The notes beneath the pieces are model-generated. The model saw nothing but the letters and a program-made list of their open reading frames with translations. It was not told the DNA's origin and did not search any database. Source: Arachis hypogaea (taxonomy: Eukaryota > Streptophyta > Magnoliopsida > Fabales > Fabaceae). Taken from it: a stretch of DNA of 64,000 nt. Below are positions 38,001 to 51,800 of the stretch, one piece after another. Location: NCBI RefSeq assembly GCF_003086295.3, contig NW_027255468.1:34255-98254 (forward strand), written 5' to 3'. Both the position numbers and the translations under genes were made by a program. The number at the start of each line of letters is the position of its first letter. Positions within the stretch are counted from its first letter, which is position 1.

Positions 38001-41000
38001 CGTAATGGCCTCATCTTCGGCAGGCTCCTCCGGTTTTTTTCGTTTTTTTTTTTTTTTTACGTTGTGCTGACCTCGTTCTTTAATGACGCTATCCCAAGGA
38101 GGACACATAAAGGCGAGCCGTAATGGCCTCATCTTCGGCAGGTCCTCCGGTTTTTTTTCGTTTTTTTTCGGTTTTTTTTTTTTTACGTTTGCTGACCCTC
38201 GTTCTTTAAATGACGCTATCCCGAGGAGGACACATAAAGGCGAGCCGTAATGGCCTCATCTTCGGCAGGCTCCTCCGGTTTTTTTTTTCAGGTTTTTTTT
38301 TATACGTTGTGCTGACCCTCGTTCTTTAAATGACGCTATCCCGAGGAGGACACATAAAGGCGAGCCGTAATGGCCTCATTTCGGCAGGCTCCTCCGGTTT
38401 TTTTTTCCGTTTTTTTTCTGGTTTTTTTTTATACGTTGTGCTGACCCTCATTCTTTAAATGACGCTATCCGAGGAGGACACATAAAGGCGAGCCGTAATG
38501 GCCTCATCTTCGCAGGCTCCTCCGGTTTTTTTCCGTTTTTTTTTTTTTTTTTTTTACGTTGTGCTGACCCTCGTTCTTTAAATGACGCTATCCCGAGGAG
38601 GACACATAAAGGCGAGCCGTAATGGCCTCATCTTCGGCAGGCTCCTCCGGTTTTTTTTTTCCGTTTTTTTTTTTTTTTTTTTTACGTTGTGCTGACCCTC
38701 GTTCTTTAAATGACGCTATCCCGAGGAGGACACATAAAGGCGAGCCGTAATGGCCTCATCTTCGGCAGGCTCCTCCGGTTTTTTTTCGTTTTTTTTCGTT
38801 TTTTTTTTTACGTTGTGCTGACCCTCGTTCTTTAAATGACGCTATCCCGAGGAGGACACATAAAGGCGAGCCGTAATGGCCTCATCTTCGGCAGGCTCCT
38901 CCGGTTTTTTTTCGTTTTTTTCTCGGTTTTTTTTTATACGTTGTGCTGACCCTCGTTCTTTAAATGACGCTATCCCGAGGAGGACACATAAAGGCGAGCC
39001 GTAATGGCCTCATCTTCGGCAGGCTCCTCCGGTTTTTTTTCGTTTTTTTCTCGGTTTTTTTTTATACGTTGTGCTGACCCTCATTCTTTAAATGACGCTA
39101 TCCCGAGGAGGACACATAAAGGCGAGCCGTAATGGCCTCATCTTCGGCAGGCTCCTCCGGTTTTTTTTCGTTTTTTTTCTGGTTTTTTTTTTACGTTGTG
39201 CTGACCCTCGTTCTTTAAATGACGCTATCCCGAGGAGGACACATAAAGGCGAGCCGTAATGGCCTCATCTTCGGCAGGCTCCTCCGGTTTTTTTTTCGTT
39301 TTTTTTTTTTTTTTTTACGTTGTGCTGACCCTCGTTCTTTAAATGACGCTATCCCGAGGAGGACACATAAAGGCGAGCCGTAATGGCCTCATCTTCGGCA
39401 GGCTCCTCCGGTTTTTTTTCGTTTTTTTCTGGTTTTTTTTTTATACGTTGTGCTGACCCTCATTCTTTAAATGACGCTATCCCGAGGAGGACACATAAAG
39501 GCGAGCCGTAATGGCCTCATCTTCGGCAGGCTCCTCCGGTTTTTTTTCGTTTTTTTCTGTTTTTTTTTTTATACGTTGTGCTGACCCTCGTTCTTTAAAT
39601 GACGCTATCCCGAGGAGGACACATAAAGGCGAGCCGTAATGGCCTCATCTTCGGCAGGCTCCTCCGGTTTTTTTTTCCGTTTTTTTTTTTTTTTTTTTTA
39701 CGTTGTGCTGACCCTCATTCTTTAAATGACGCTATCCCGAGGAGGACACATAAAGGCGAGCCGTAATGGCCTCATCTTCGGCAGGCTCCTCCGGTTTTTT
39801 TTTCCGTTTTTTTCTCTGGTTTTTTTTTATACGTTGTGCTGACCCTCATTCTTTAAATGACGCTATCCCGAGGAGGACACATAAAGGCGAGCCGTAATGG
39901 CCTCATCTTCGGCAGGCTCCTCCGGTTTTTTTTTCGTTTTTTTTCTGGTTTTTTTTTATACGTTGTGCTGACCCTCGTTCTTTAAATGACGCTATCCCGA
40001 GGAGGACACATAAAGGCGAGCCGTAATGGCCTCATCTTCGGCAGGCTCCTCCGGTTTTTTTTTCATGGTTTTTTTTTTTACGTTGTGCTGACCCTCGTTC
40101 TTTAAATGACGCTATCCCGAGGAGGACACATAAAGGCGAGCCGTAATGGCCTCATCTTCGGCAGGCTCCTCCGGTTTTTTTTCGTTTTTTTCTGGTTTTT
40201 TTTTATACGTTGTGCTGACCCTCGTTCTTTAAATGACGCTATCCCGAGGAGGACACATAAAGGCGAGCCGTAATGGCCTCATCTTCGGCAGGCTCCTCCG
40301 GTTTTTTTTCGTTTTTTTTGTTTTTTTTTATACGTTGTGCTGACCCTCGTTCTTTAAATGACGCTATCCCGAGGAGGACACATAAAGGCGAGCCGTAATG
40401 GCCTCATCTTCGGCAGGCTCCTCCGGTTTTTTTTCCGTTTTTTTCTCGGTTTTTTTTTTTACGTTGTGCTGACCCTCGTTCTTTAAATGACGCTATCCCG
40501 AGGAGGACACATAAAGGCGAGCCGTAATGGCCTCATCTTCGGCAGGCTCCTCCGGTTTTTTTTCGATTTTTTTCTCGGTTTTTTTTTTACGTTTGCTGAC
40601 CCTCGTTCTTTAAATGACGCTATCCAGAGGACACATAAAGGCGAGCCGTAATGGCCTCATCTTCGGCAGGCTCCTCCGTTTTTTTTTTTTTTTTTTTTTT
40701 TATACGTTGTGCTGACCCTCGTTCTTTAAATGACGCTATCCCGAGGAGGACACATAAAGGCGAGCCGTAATGGCCTCATCTTCGGCAGGCTCCTCCGGTT
40801 TTTTTCCGTTTTTTTTCTGGTTTTTTTTTTTACGTTGTGCTGACCCTCGTTCTTTAAATGACGCTATCCCGAGGAGGACACATAAAGGCGAGCCGTAATG
40901 GCCTCATCTTCGGCAGGCTCCTCCGGTTTTTTTTTTTTTTTTTTCTGGTTTTTTTTTTATACGTTGTGCTGACCCTCGTTCTTTAAATGACGCTATCCCG

Positions 41001-42850
41001 AGGAGGACACATAAAGGCGAGCCGTAATGGCCTCATCTTCGGCAGGCTCCTCCGGTTTTTTTTCGTTTTTTTTTTTTTTTTTTTACGTTGTGCTGACCTC
41101 GTTCTTTAAATGACGCTATCCGAGGAGGACACATAAAGGCGAGCCGTAATGGCCTCATCTTCGGCAGGCTCCTCCGGTTTTTTTTCGTTTTTTTCTCGGT
41201 TTTTTTTTTACGTTGTGCTGACCCTCGTTCTTTAAATGACGCTATCCGAGGAGGACACATAAAGGCGAGCCGTAATGGCCTCATCTTCGGCAGGCTCCTC
41301 CGGTTTTTTTTTCGTTTTTTTTTTTTTTTTTTTATACGTTGTGCTGACCCTCGTTCTTTAAATGACGCTATCCCGAGGAGGACACATAAAGGCGAGCCGT
41401 AATGGCCTCATCTTCGGCAGGCTCCTCCGGTTTTTTTTTCGTTTTTTTTTCGGTTTTTTTTTATACGTTGTGCTGACCCTCATTCTTTAAATGACGCTAT
41501 CCCGAGGAGGACACATAAAGGCGAGCCGTAATGGCCTCATCTTCGGCAGGCTCCTCCGGTTTTTTTTTTTTTTTTCTGTTTTTTTTTATACGTTGTGCTG
41601 ACCCTCATTCTTTAAATGACGCTATCCCGAGGAGGACACATAAAGGCGAGCCGTAATGGCCTCATCTTCGGCAGGCTCCTCCGGTTTTTTTTCCGTTTTT
41701 TTTTCGGTTTTTTTTTTATACGTTGTGCTGACCCTCATTCTTTAAATGACGCTATCCCGAGGAGGACACATAAAGGCGAGCCGTAATGGCCTCATCTTCG
41801 GCAGGCTCCTCCGGTTTTTTTCCGTTTTTTTTTGGTTTTTTTTTTACGTTGTGCTGACCCTCGTTCTTTAAATGACGCTATCCCGAGGAGGACACATAAA
41901 GGCGAGCCGTAATGGCCTCATCTTCGGCAGGCTCCTCCGGTTTTTTTTCGGTTTTTTTTGTTTTTTTTTTTACGTTGTGCTGACCCTCGTTCTTTAAATG
42001 ACGCTATCCCGAGGAGGACACATAAAGGCGAGCCGTAATGGCCTCATCTTCGGCAGGCTCCTCCGGTTTTTTTTCGTTTTTTTCTGGTTTTTTTTTTACG
42101 TTGTGCTGACCCTCGTTCTTTAAATGACGCTATCCCGAGGAGGACACATAAAGGCGAGCCGTAATGGCCTCATCTTCGGCAGGCTCCTCCGGTTTTTTTT
42201 TTTTTTTTTTTTTTTTTTTACGTTGTGCTGACCCTCGTTCTTTAAATGACGCTATCCCGAGGAGGACACATAAAGGCGAGCCGTAATGGCCTCATCTTCG
42301 GCAGGCTCCTCCGGTTTTTTTTTCGTTTTTTTTCTGGTTTTTTTTTTTACGTTGTGCTGACCCTCGTTCTTTAAATGACGCTATCCCGAGGAGGACACAT
42401 AAAGGCGAGCCGTAATGGCCTCATCTTCGGCAGGCTCCTCCGGTTTTTTTTTCGTTTTTTTCTCTGTTTTTTTTTTTACGTTGTGCTGACCCTCTTCTTT
42501 AAATGACGCTATCCGAGGAGGACACATAAAGGCGAGCCGTAATGGCCTCATCTTCGGCAGGCTCCTCCGGTTTTTTTTTCGTTTTTTTTTTTATACGTTG
42601 TGCTGACCCTCGTTCTTTAAATGACGCTATCCCGAGGAGGACACATAAAGGCGAGCCGTAATGGCCTCATCTTCGGCAGGCTCCTCCGGTTTTTTTTCCG
42701 ATTTTTTTCTCGGGTTTTTTTTTTACGTTGTGCTGACCCTCATTCTTTAAATGACGCTATCCGAGGAGGACACATAAAGGCGAGCCGTAATGGCCTCATC
42801 TTCGGCAGGCTCCTCCGGTTTTTTTTTCTTTTTTTCTTTTTTTTTTATAC
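35100..42850 (-). repeat. Right arm, transitional segment
   Basis: Most cores match the consensus. Scattered single-base losses remain, such as CTTCGCAGG near 37266 and 38510, ATCCGAGG near 38468, 41119, 41246, 42511 and 42760, and ACGTTTGCTG near 36550 and 40590. Type-A junctions are absent; the last type-C marker is at about 35017, and a single GCTGTCCCAGG variant is near 35224. Unique landmark: CATGG inside a linker at 40064-40068. Confidence 0.7.
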
Positions 42851-45800
42851 GTTGTGCTGACCCTCGTTCTTTAAATGACGCTATCCCGAGGAGGACACAT
42901 AAAGGCGAGCCGTAATGGCCTCATCTTCGGCAGGCTCCTCCGGTTTTTTTTCGTTTTTTTCTCGGTTTTTTTTTATACGTTGTGCTGACCCTCTTCTTTA
43001 AATGACGCTATCCCGAGGAGGACACATAAAGGCGAGCCGTAATGGCCTCATCTTCGGCAGGCTCCTCCGGTTTTTTTTTCCGTTTTTTTTGGTTTTTTTT
43101 TTATACGTTGTGCTGACCCTCATTCTTTAAATGACGCTATCCCGAGGAGGACACATAAAGGCGAGCCGTAATGGCCTCATCTTCGGCAGGCTCCTCCGGT
43201 TTTTTTTTTTTTTTTTCTGGTTTTTTTTTTATACGTTGTGCTGACCCTCGTTCTTTAAATGACGCTATCCCGAGGAGGACACATAAAGGCGAGCCGTAAT
43301 GGCCTCATCTTCGGCAGGCTCCTCCGGTTTTTTTTCGTTTTTTTTTTGTTTTTTTTTTTTACGTTGTGCTGACCCTCGTTCTTTAAATGACGCTATCCCG
43401 AGGAGGACACATAAAGGCGAGCCGTAATGGCCTCATCTTCGGCAGGCTCCTCCGGTTTTTTTTTTTTTTCTCGGTTTTTTTTTTTTTACGTTGTGCTGAC
43501 CCTCGTTCTTTAAATGACGCTATCCCGAGGAGGACACATAAAGGCGAGCCGTAATGGCCTCATCTTCGGCAGGCTCCTCCGGTTTTTTTTCGTTTTTTTC
43601 TGTTTTTTTTTTATACGTTGTGCTGACCCTCGTTCTTTAAATGACGCTATCCCGAGGAGGACACATAAAGGCGAGCCGTAATGGCCTCATCTTCGGCAGG
43701 CTCCTCCGGTTTTTTTTTCCGTTTTTTTTTTTTTTTTTTATACGTTGTGCTGACCCTCATTCTTTAAATGACGCTATCCCGAGGAGGACACATAAAGGCG
43801 AGCCGTAATGGCCTCATCTTCGGCAGGCTCCTCCGGTTTTTTTTTTTTTTTCTGTTTTTTTTTTATACGTTGTGCTGACCCTCGTTCTTTAAATGACGCT
43901 ATCCCGAGGAGGACACATAAAGGCGAGCCGTAATGGCCTCATCTTCGGCAGGCTCCTCCGGTTTTTTTTTCGTTTTTTTTCTTTTTTTTTTTACGTTGTG
44001 CTGACCCTCATTCTTTAAATGACGCTATCCCGAGGAGGACACATAAAGGCGAGCCGTAATGGCCTCATCTTCGGCAGGCTCCTCCGGTTTTTTTTTCGTT
44101 TTTTTTCTGGTTTTTTTTTTTACGTTGTGCTGACCCTCGTTCTTTAAATGACGCTATCCCGAGGAGGACACATAAAGGCGAGCCGTAATGGCCTCATCTT
44201 CGGCAGGCTCCTCCGGTTTTTTTTCGTTTTTTTCTCGGTTTTTTTTTTTTACGTTGTGCTGACCCTCATTCTTTAAATGACGCTATCCCGAGGAGGACAC
44301 ATAAAGGCGAGCCGTAATGGCCTCATCTTCGGCAGGCTCCTCCGGTTTTTTTTTTTTTTTTTTTTTTTTTTTACGTTGTGCTGACCCTCGTTCTTTAAAT
44401 GACGCTATCCCGAGGAGGACACATAAAGGCGAGCCGTAATGGCCTCATCTTCGGCAGGCTCCTCCGGTTTTTTTTTCCGTTTTTTCTCGGTTTTTTTTTT
44501 TACGTTGTGCTGACCCTCGTTCTTTAAATGACGCTATCCCGAGGAGGACACATAAAGGCGAGCCGTAATGGCCTCATCTTCGGCAGGCTCCTCCGGTTTT
44601 TTTTCCGTTTTTTTTCTGGTTTTTTTTTTACGTTGTGCTGACCCTCGTTCTTTAAATGACGCTATCCCGAGGAGGACACATAAAGGCGAGCCGTAATGGC
44701 CTCATCTTCGGCAGGCTCCTCCGGTTTTTTTTCGTTTTTTTCTGTTTTTTTTTATACGTTGTGCTGACCCTCGTTCTTTAAATGACGCTATCCCGAGGAG
44801 GACACATAAAGGCGAGCCGTAATGGCCTCATCTTCGGCAGGCTCCTCCGGTTTTTTTTTCGTTTTTTTCTGGTTTTTTTTTTTACGTTGTGCTGACCCTC
44901 GTTCTTTAAATGACGCTATCCCGAGGAGGACACATAAAGGCGAGCCGTAATGGCCTCATCTTCGGCAGGCTCCTCCGGTTTTTTTTCCGTTTTTTTCTGG
45001 TTTTTTTTTTATACGTTGTGCTGACCCTCGTTCTTTAAATGACGCTATCCCGAGGAGGACACATAAAGGCGAGCCGTAATGGCCTCATCTTCGGCAGGCT
45101 CCTCCGGTTTTTTTTCCGTTTTTTTCTCGGTTTTTTTTTTATACGTTGTGCTGACCCTCATTCTTTAAATGACGCTATCCCGAGGAGGACACATAAAGGC
45201 GAGCCGTAATGGCCTCATCTTCGGCAGGCTCCTCCGGTTTTTTTTTCCGTTTTTTTCTCGGTTTTTTTTTTATACGTTGTGCTGACCCTCATTCTTTAAA
45301 TGACGCTATCCCGAGGAGGACACATAAAGGCGAGCCGTAATGGCCTCATCTTCGGCAGGCTCCTCCGGTTTTTTTTCGTTTTTTTTTTTTTTTTTTTACG
45401 TTGTGCTGACCCTCGTTCTTTAAATGACGCTATCCCGAGGAGGACACATAAAGGCGAGCCGTAATGGCCTCATCTTCGGCAGGCTCCTCCGGTTTTTTTT
45501 CGATTTTTTTCTGGTTTTTTTTTTACGTTGTGCTGACCCTCGTTCTTTAAATGACGCTATCCCGAGGAGGACACATAAAGGCGAGCCGTAATGGCCTCAT
45601 CTTCGGCAGGCTCCTCCGGTTTTTTTTTCGTTTTTTTCTGGTTTTTTTTTATACGTTGTGCTGACCCTCATTCTTTAAATGACGCTATCCCGAGGAGGAC
45701 ACATAAAGGCGAGCCGTAATGGCCTCATCTTCGGCAGGCTCCTCCGGTTTTTTTTCCGGTTTTTTTTTGTTTTTTTTTTACGTTGTGCTGACCCTCGTTC

Positions 45801-48800
45801 TTTAAATGACGCTATCCCGAGGAGGACACATAAAGGCGAGCCGTAATGGCCTCATCTTCGGCAGGCTCCTCCGGTTTTTTTTTCGTTTTTTTTTTTTTTT
45901 TTTTTACGTTGTGCTGACCCTCGTTCTTTAAATGACGCTATCCCGAGGAGGACACATAAAGGCGAGCCGTAATGGCCTCATCTTCGGCAGGCTCCTCCGG
46001 TTTTTTTTTTCGTTTTTTTTTTTTTTTTTATACGTTGTGCTGACCCTCGTTCTTTAAATGACGCTATCCCGAGGAGGACACATAAAGGCGAGCCGTAATG
46101 GCCTCATCTTCGGCAGGCTCCTCCGGTTTTTTTTTCCGTTTTTTTTTTTTTTTTTATACGTTGTGCTGACCCTCATTCTTTAAATGACGCTATCCCGAGG
46201 AGGACACATAAAGGCGAGCCGTAATGGCCTCATCTTCGGCAGGCTCCTCCGGTTTTTTTTTCGATTTTTTTTCTGGTTTTTTTTATACGTTGTGCTGACC
46301 CTCTTCTTTAAATGACGCTATCCCGAGGAGGACACATAAAGGCGAGCCGTAATGGCCTCATCTTCGGCAGGCTCCTCCGGTTTTTTTTCGGTTTTTTTTT
46401 TTTTTTTTTTTACGTTGTGCTGACCCTCGTTCTTTAAATGACGCTATCCCGAGGAGGACACATAAAGGCGAGCCGTAATGGCCTCATCTTCGGCAGGCTC
46501 CTCCGGTTTTTTTTTCGTTTTTTTTTTTTTTTTTTTTACGTTGTGCTGACCCTCGTTCTTTAAATGACGCTATCCCGAGGAGGACACATAAAGGCGAGCC
46601 GTAATGGCCTCATCTTCGGCAGGCTCCTCCGGTTTTTTTTTTTTTTCTGTTTTTTTTTTTACGTTGTGCTGACCCTCGTTCTTTAAATGACGCTATCCCG
46701 AGGAGGACACATAAAGGCGAGCCGTAATGGCCTCATCTTCGGCAGGCTCCTCCGGTTTTTTTTTCCGTTTTTTTCTGGTTTTTTTTTTTACGTTGTGCTG
46801 ACCCTCATTCTTTAAATGACGCTATCCCGAGGAGGACACATAAAGGCGAGCCGTAATGGCCTCATCTTCGGCAGGCTCCTCCGGTTTTTTTTTCGTTTTT
46901 TTCTCGGTTTTTTTTTATACGTTGTGCTGACCCTCATTCTTTAAATGACGCTATCCCGAGGAGGACACATAAAGGCGAGCCGTAATGGCCTCATCTTCGG
47001 CAGGCTCCTCCGGTTTTTTTTCGTTTTTTTTTTTTTTTTTTTACGTTGTGCTGACCCTCGTTCTTTAAATGACGCTATCCCGAGGAGGACACATAAAGGC
47101 GAGCCGTAATGGCCTCATCTTCGGCAGGCTCCTCCGGTTTTTTTTTCGTTTTTTTTTTTTTTTTTTTTACGTTGTGCTGACCCTCGTTCTTTAAATGACG
47201 CTATCCCGAGGAGGACACATAAAGGCGAGCCGTAATGGCCTCATCTTCGGCAGGCTCCTCCGGTTTTTTTTTCGTTTTTTTCTCGGTTTTTTTTTATACG
47301 TTGTGCTGACCCTCATTCTTTAAATGACGCTATCCCGAGGAGGACACATAAAGGCGAGCCGTAATGGCCTCATCTTCGGCAGGCTCCTCCGGTTTTTTTT
47401 CCGTTTTTTTCTGGTTTTTTTTTATACGTTGTGCTGACCCTCATTCTTTAAATGACGCTATCCCGAGGAGGACACATAAAGGCGAGCCGTAATGGCCTCA
47501 TCTTCGGCAGGCTCCTCCGGTTTTTTTTCGTTTTTTTTTTTTTTTTTTTTACGTTGTGCTGACCCTCGTTCTTTAAATGACGCTATCCCGAGGAGGACAC
47601 ATAAAGGCGAGCCGTAATGGCCTCATCTTCGGCAGGCTCCTCCGGTTTTTTTTCGTTTTTTTCTGGTTTTTTTTTTTACGTTGTGCTGACCCTCGTTCTT
47701 TAAATGACGCTATCCCGAGGAGGACACATAAAGGCGAGCCGTAATGGCCTCATCTTCGGCAGGCTCCTCCGGTTTTTTTTCGTTTTTTTCTGGTTTTTTT
47801 TTTTACGTTGTGCTGACCCTCTTCTTTAAATGACGCTATCCCGAGGAGGACACATAAAGGCGAGCCGTAATGGCCTCATCTTCGGCAGGCTCCTCCGGTT
47901 TTTTTTCGTTTTTTTTCTGGTTTTTTTTTTATACGTTGTGCTGACCCTCATTCTTTAAATGACGCTATCCCGAGGAGGACACATAAAGGCGAGCCGTAAT
48001 GGCCTCATCTTCGGCAGGCTCCTCCGGTTTTTTTTCCGTTTTTTTCTGGTTTTTTTTATACGTTGTGCTGACCCTCGTTCTTTAAATGACGCTATCCCGA
48101 GGAGGACACATAAAGGCGAGCCGTAATGGCCTCATCTTCGGCAGGCTCCTCCGGTTTTTTTTTCGTTTTTTTTTTTTTTTTTTTTACGTTGTGCTGACCC
48201 TCGTTCTTTAAATGACGCTATCCCGAGGAGGACACATAAAGGCGAGCCGTAATGGCCTCATCTTCGGCAGGCTCCTCCGGTTTTTTTTCGTTTTTTTCTG
48301 GTTTTTTTTTTATACGTTGTGCTGACCCTCGTTCTTTAAATGACGCTATCCCGAGGAGGACACATAAAGGCGAGCCGTAATGGCCTCATCTTCGGCAGGC
48401 TCCTCCGGTTTTTTTTTCGTTTTTTTTTTTTTTTTTTTACGTTGTGCTGACCCTCGTTCTTTAAATGACGCTATCCCGAGGAGGACACATAAAGGCGAGC
48501 CGTAATGGCCTCATCTTCGGCAGGCTCCTCCGGTTTTTTTTTCCGTTTTTTTTCTGGTTTTTTTTTTATACGTTGTGCTGACCCTCATTCTTTAAATGAC
48601 GCTATCCCGAGGAGGACACATAAAGGCGAGCCGTAATGGCCTCATCTTCGGCAGGCTCCTCCGGTTTTTTTTCCGTTTTTTTTCTGGTTTTTTTTTATAC
48701 GTTGTGCTGACCCTCATTCTTTAAATGACGCTATCCCGAGGAGGACACATAAAGGCGAGCCGTAATGGCCTCATCTTCGGCAGGCTCCTCCGGTTTTTTT

Positions 48801-51800
48801 TTCGTTTTTTTTTTTTTTTTTTTTACGTTGTGCTGACCCTCGTTCTTTAAATGACGCTATCCCGAGGAGGACACATAAAGGCGAGCCGTAATGGCCTCAT
48901 CTTCGGCAGGCTCCTCCGGTTTTTTTTCGTTTTTTTCTGGTTTTTTTTTTTACGTTGTGCTGACCCTCGTTCTTTAAATGACGCTATCCCGAGGAGGACA
49001 CATAAAGGCGAGCCGTAATGGCCTCATCTTCGGCAGGCTCCTCCGGTTTTTTTTTCGTTTTTTTTCTTTTTTTTTTATACGTTGTGCTGACCCTCATTCT
49101 TTAAATGACGCTATCCCGAGGAGGACACATAAAGGCGAGCCGTAATGGCCTCATCTTCGGCAGGCTCCTCCGGTTTTTTTTTCGTTTTTTTCTGGTTTTT
49201 TTTTTATACGTTGTGCTGACCCTCATTCTTTAAATGACGCTATCCCGAGGAGGACACATAAAGGCGAGCCGTAATGGCCTCATCTTCGGCAGGCTCCTCC
49301 GGTTTTTTTTCGTTTTTTTTCTGGTTTTTTTTTTTACGTTGTGCTGACCCTCTTCTTTAAATGACGCTATCCCGAGGAGGACACATAAAGGCGAGCCGTA
49401 ATGGCCTCATCTTCGGCAGGCTCCTCCGGTTTTTTTTCCGTTTTTTTTCTGGTTTTTTTTTTTACGTTGTGCTGACCCTCGTTCTTTAAATGACGCTATC
49501 CCGAGGAGGACACATAAAGGCGAGCCGTAATGGCCTCATCTTCGGCAGGCTCCTCCGGTTTTTTTTTCGTTTTTTTTTTTTTTTTTTTACGTTGTGCTGA
49601 CCCTCGTTCTTTAAATGACGCTATCCCGAGGAGGACACATAAAGGCGAGCCGTAATGGCCTCATCTTCGGCAGGCTCCTCCGGTTTTTTTTTCGTTTTTT
49701 TCTGTTTTTTTTTTACGTTGTGCTGACCCTCTTCTTTAAATGACGCTATCCCGAGGAGGACACATAAAGGCGAGCCGTAATGGCCTCATCTTCGGCAGGC
49801 TCCTCCGGTTTTTTTTTCGTTTTTTTTTTTTTTTTTTTTACGTTGTGCTGACCCTCGTTCTTTAAATGACGCTATCCCGAGGAGGACACATAAAGGCGAG
49901 CCGTAATGGCCTCATCTTCGGCAGGCTCCTCCGGTTTTTTTTTCGTTTTTTTCTGTTTTTTTTTATACGTTGTGCTGACCCTCGTTCTTTAAATGACGCT
50001 ATCCCGAGGAGGACACATAAAGGCGAGCCGTAATGGCCTCATCTTCGGCAGGCTCCTCCGGTTTTTTTTCCGTTTTTTTTTTTTTTTTTTTTACGTTGTG
50101 CTGACCCTCGTTCTTTAAATGACGCTATCCCGAGGAGGACACATAAAGGCGAGCCGTAATGGCCTCATCTTCGGCAGGCTCCTCCGGTTTTTTTTCGTTT
50201 TTTTTCTGGTTTTTTTTTTATACGTTGTGCTGACCCTCGTTCTTTAAATGACGCTATCCCGAGGAGGACACATAAAGGCGAGCCGTAATGGCCTCATCTT
50301 CGGCAGGCTCCTCCGGTTTTTTTTCCGTTTTTTTCTGTTTTTTTTTATACGTTGTGCTGACCCTCGTTCTTTAAATGACGCTATCCCGAGGAGGACACAT
50401 AAAGGCGAGCCGTAATGGCCTCATCTTCGGCAGGCTCCTCCGGTTTTTTTTTCCGGTTTTTTTTTTTTTTTTTTATACGTTGTGCTGACCCTCTTCTTTA
50501 AATGACGCTATCCCGAGGAGGACACATAAAGGCGAGCCGTAATGGCCTCATCTTCGGCAGGCTCCTCCGGTTTTTTTTTCGTTTTTTTCTGGTTTTTTTT
50601 TTTACGTTGTGCTGACCCTCGTTCTTTAAATGACGCTATCCCGAGGAGGACACATAAAGGCGAGCCGTAATGGCCTCATCTTCGGCAGGCTCCTCCGGTT
50701 TTTTTCCGTTTTTTTTCTGGTTTTTTTTTATACGTTGTGCTGACCCTCGTTCTTTAAATGACGCTATCCCGAGGAGGACACATAAAGGCGAGCCGTAATG
50801 GCCTCATCTTCGGCAGGCTCCTCCGGTTTTTTTTCGTTTTTTTTCTGTTTTTTTTTTACGTTGTGCTGACCCTCGTTCTTTAAATGACGCTATCCCGAGG
50901 AGGACACATAAAGGCGAGCCGTAATGGCCTCATCTTCGGCAGGCTCCTCCGGTTTTTTTTCGTTTTTTTCTGGTTTTTTTTTATACGTTGTGCTGACCCT
51001 CGTTCTTTAAATGACGCTATCCCGAGGAGGACACATAAAGGCGAGCCGTAATGGCCTCATCTTCGGCAGGCTCCTCCGGTTTTTTTTCGTTTTTTTCTGG
51101 TTTTTTTTTATACGTTGTGCTGACCCTCATTCTTTAAATGACGCTATCCCGAGGAGGACACATAAAGGCGAGCCGTAATGGCCTCATCTTCGGCAGGCTC
51201 CTCCGGTTTTTTTTTTTTTTTTTTTTTTTTTTACGTTGTGCTGACCCTCGTTCTTTAAATGACGCTATCCCGAGGAGGACACATAAAGGCGAGCCGTAAT
51301 GGCCTCATCTTCGGCAGGCTCCTCCGGTTTTTTTTCGTTTTTTTCTGGTTTTTTTTTTTACGTTGTGCTGACCCTCGTTCTTTAAATGACGCTATCCCGA
51401 GGAGGACACATAAAGGCGAGCCGTAATGGCCTCATCTTCGGCAGGCTCCTCCGGTTTTTTTTTCGTTTTTTTTCTGTTTTTTTTTTACGTTGTGCTGACC
51501 CTCATTCTTTAAATGACGCTATCCCGAGGAGGACACATAAAGGCGAGCCGTAATGGCCTCATCTTCGGCAGGCTCCTCCGGTTTTTTTTTCGTTTTTTTT
51601 CTGGTTTTTTTTTTACGTTGTGCTGACCCTCGTTCTTTAAATGACGCTATCCCGAGGAGGACACATAAAGGCGAGCCGTAATGGCCTCATCTTCGGCAGG
51701 CTCCTCCGGTTTTTTTTCGTTTTTTTCTGGTTTTTTTTTTTTACGTTGTGCTGACCCTCGTTCTTTAAATGACGCTATCCCGAGGAGGACACATAAAGGC

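Noticed and set aside
4354..42860. Many small open reading frames on both strands, repeating RGGHIKASRNGLIFGR or MRPLRLAFMCPPR with poly-F or poly-K stretches
   Set aside because: They are translations of the core and the A/T-tract. Monomer length is not a multiple of three and the tracts vary in length, so frames shift from copy to copy. Both strands are open because the core happens to lack stops in several frames. No start context, length constraint or domain supports a gene.
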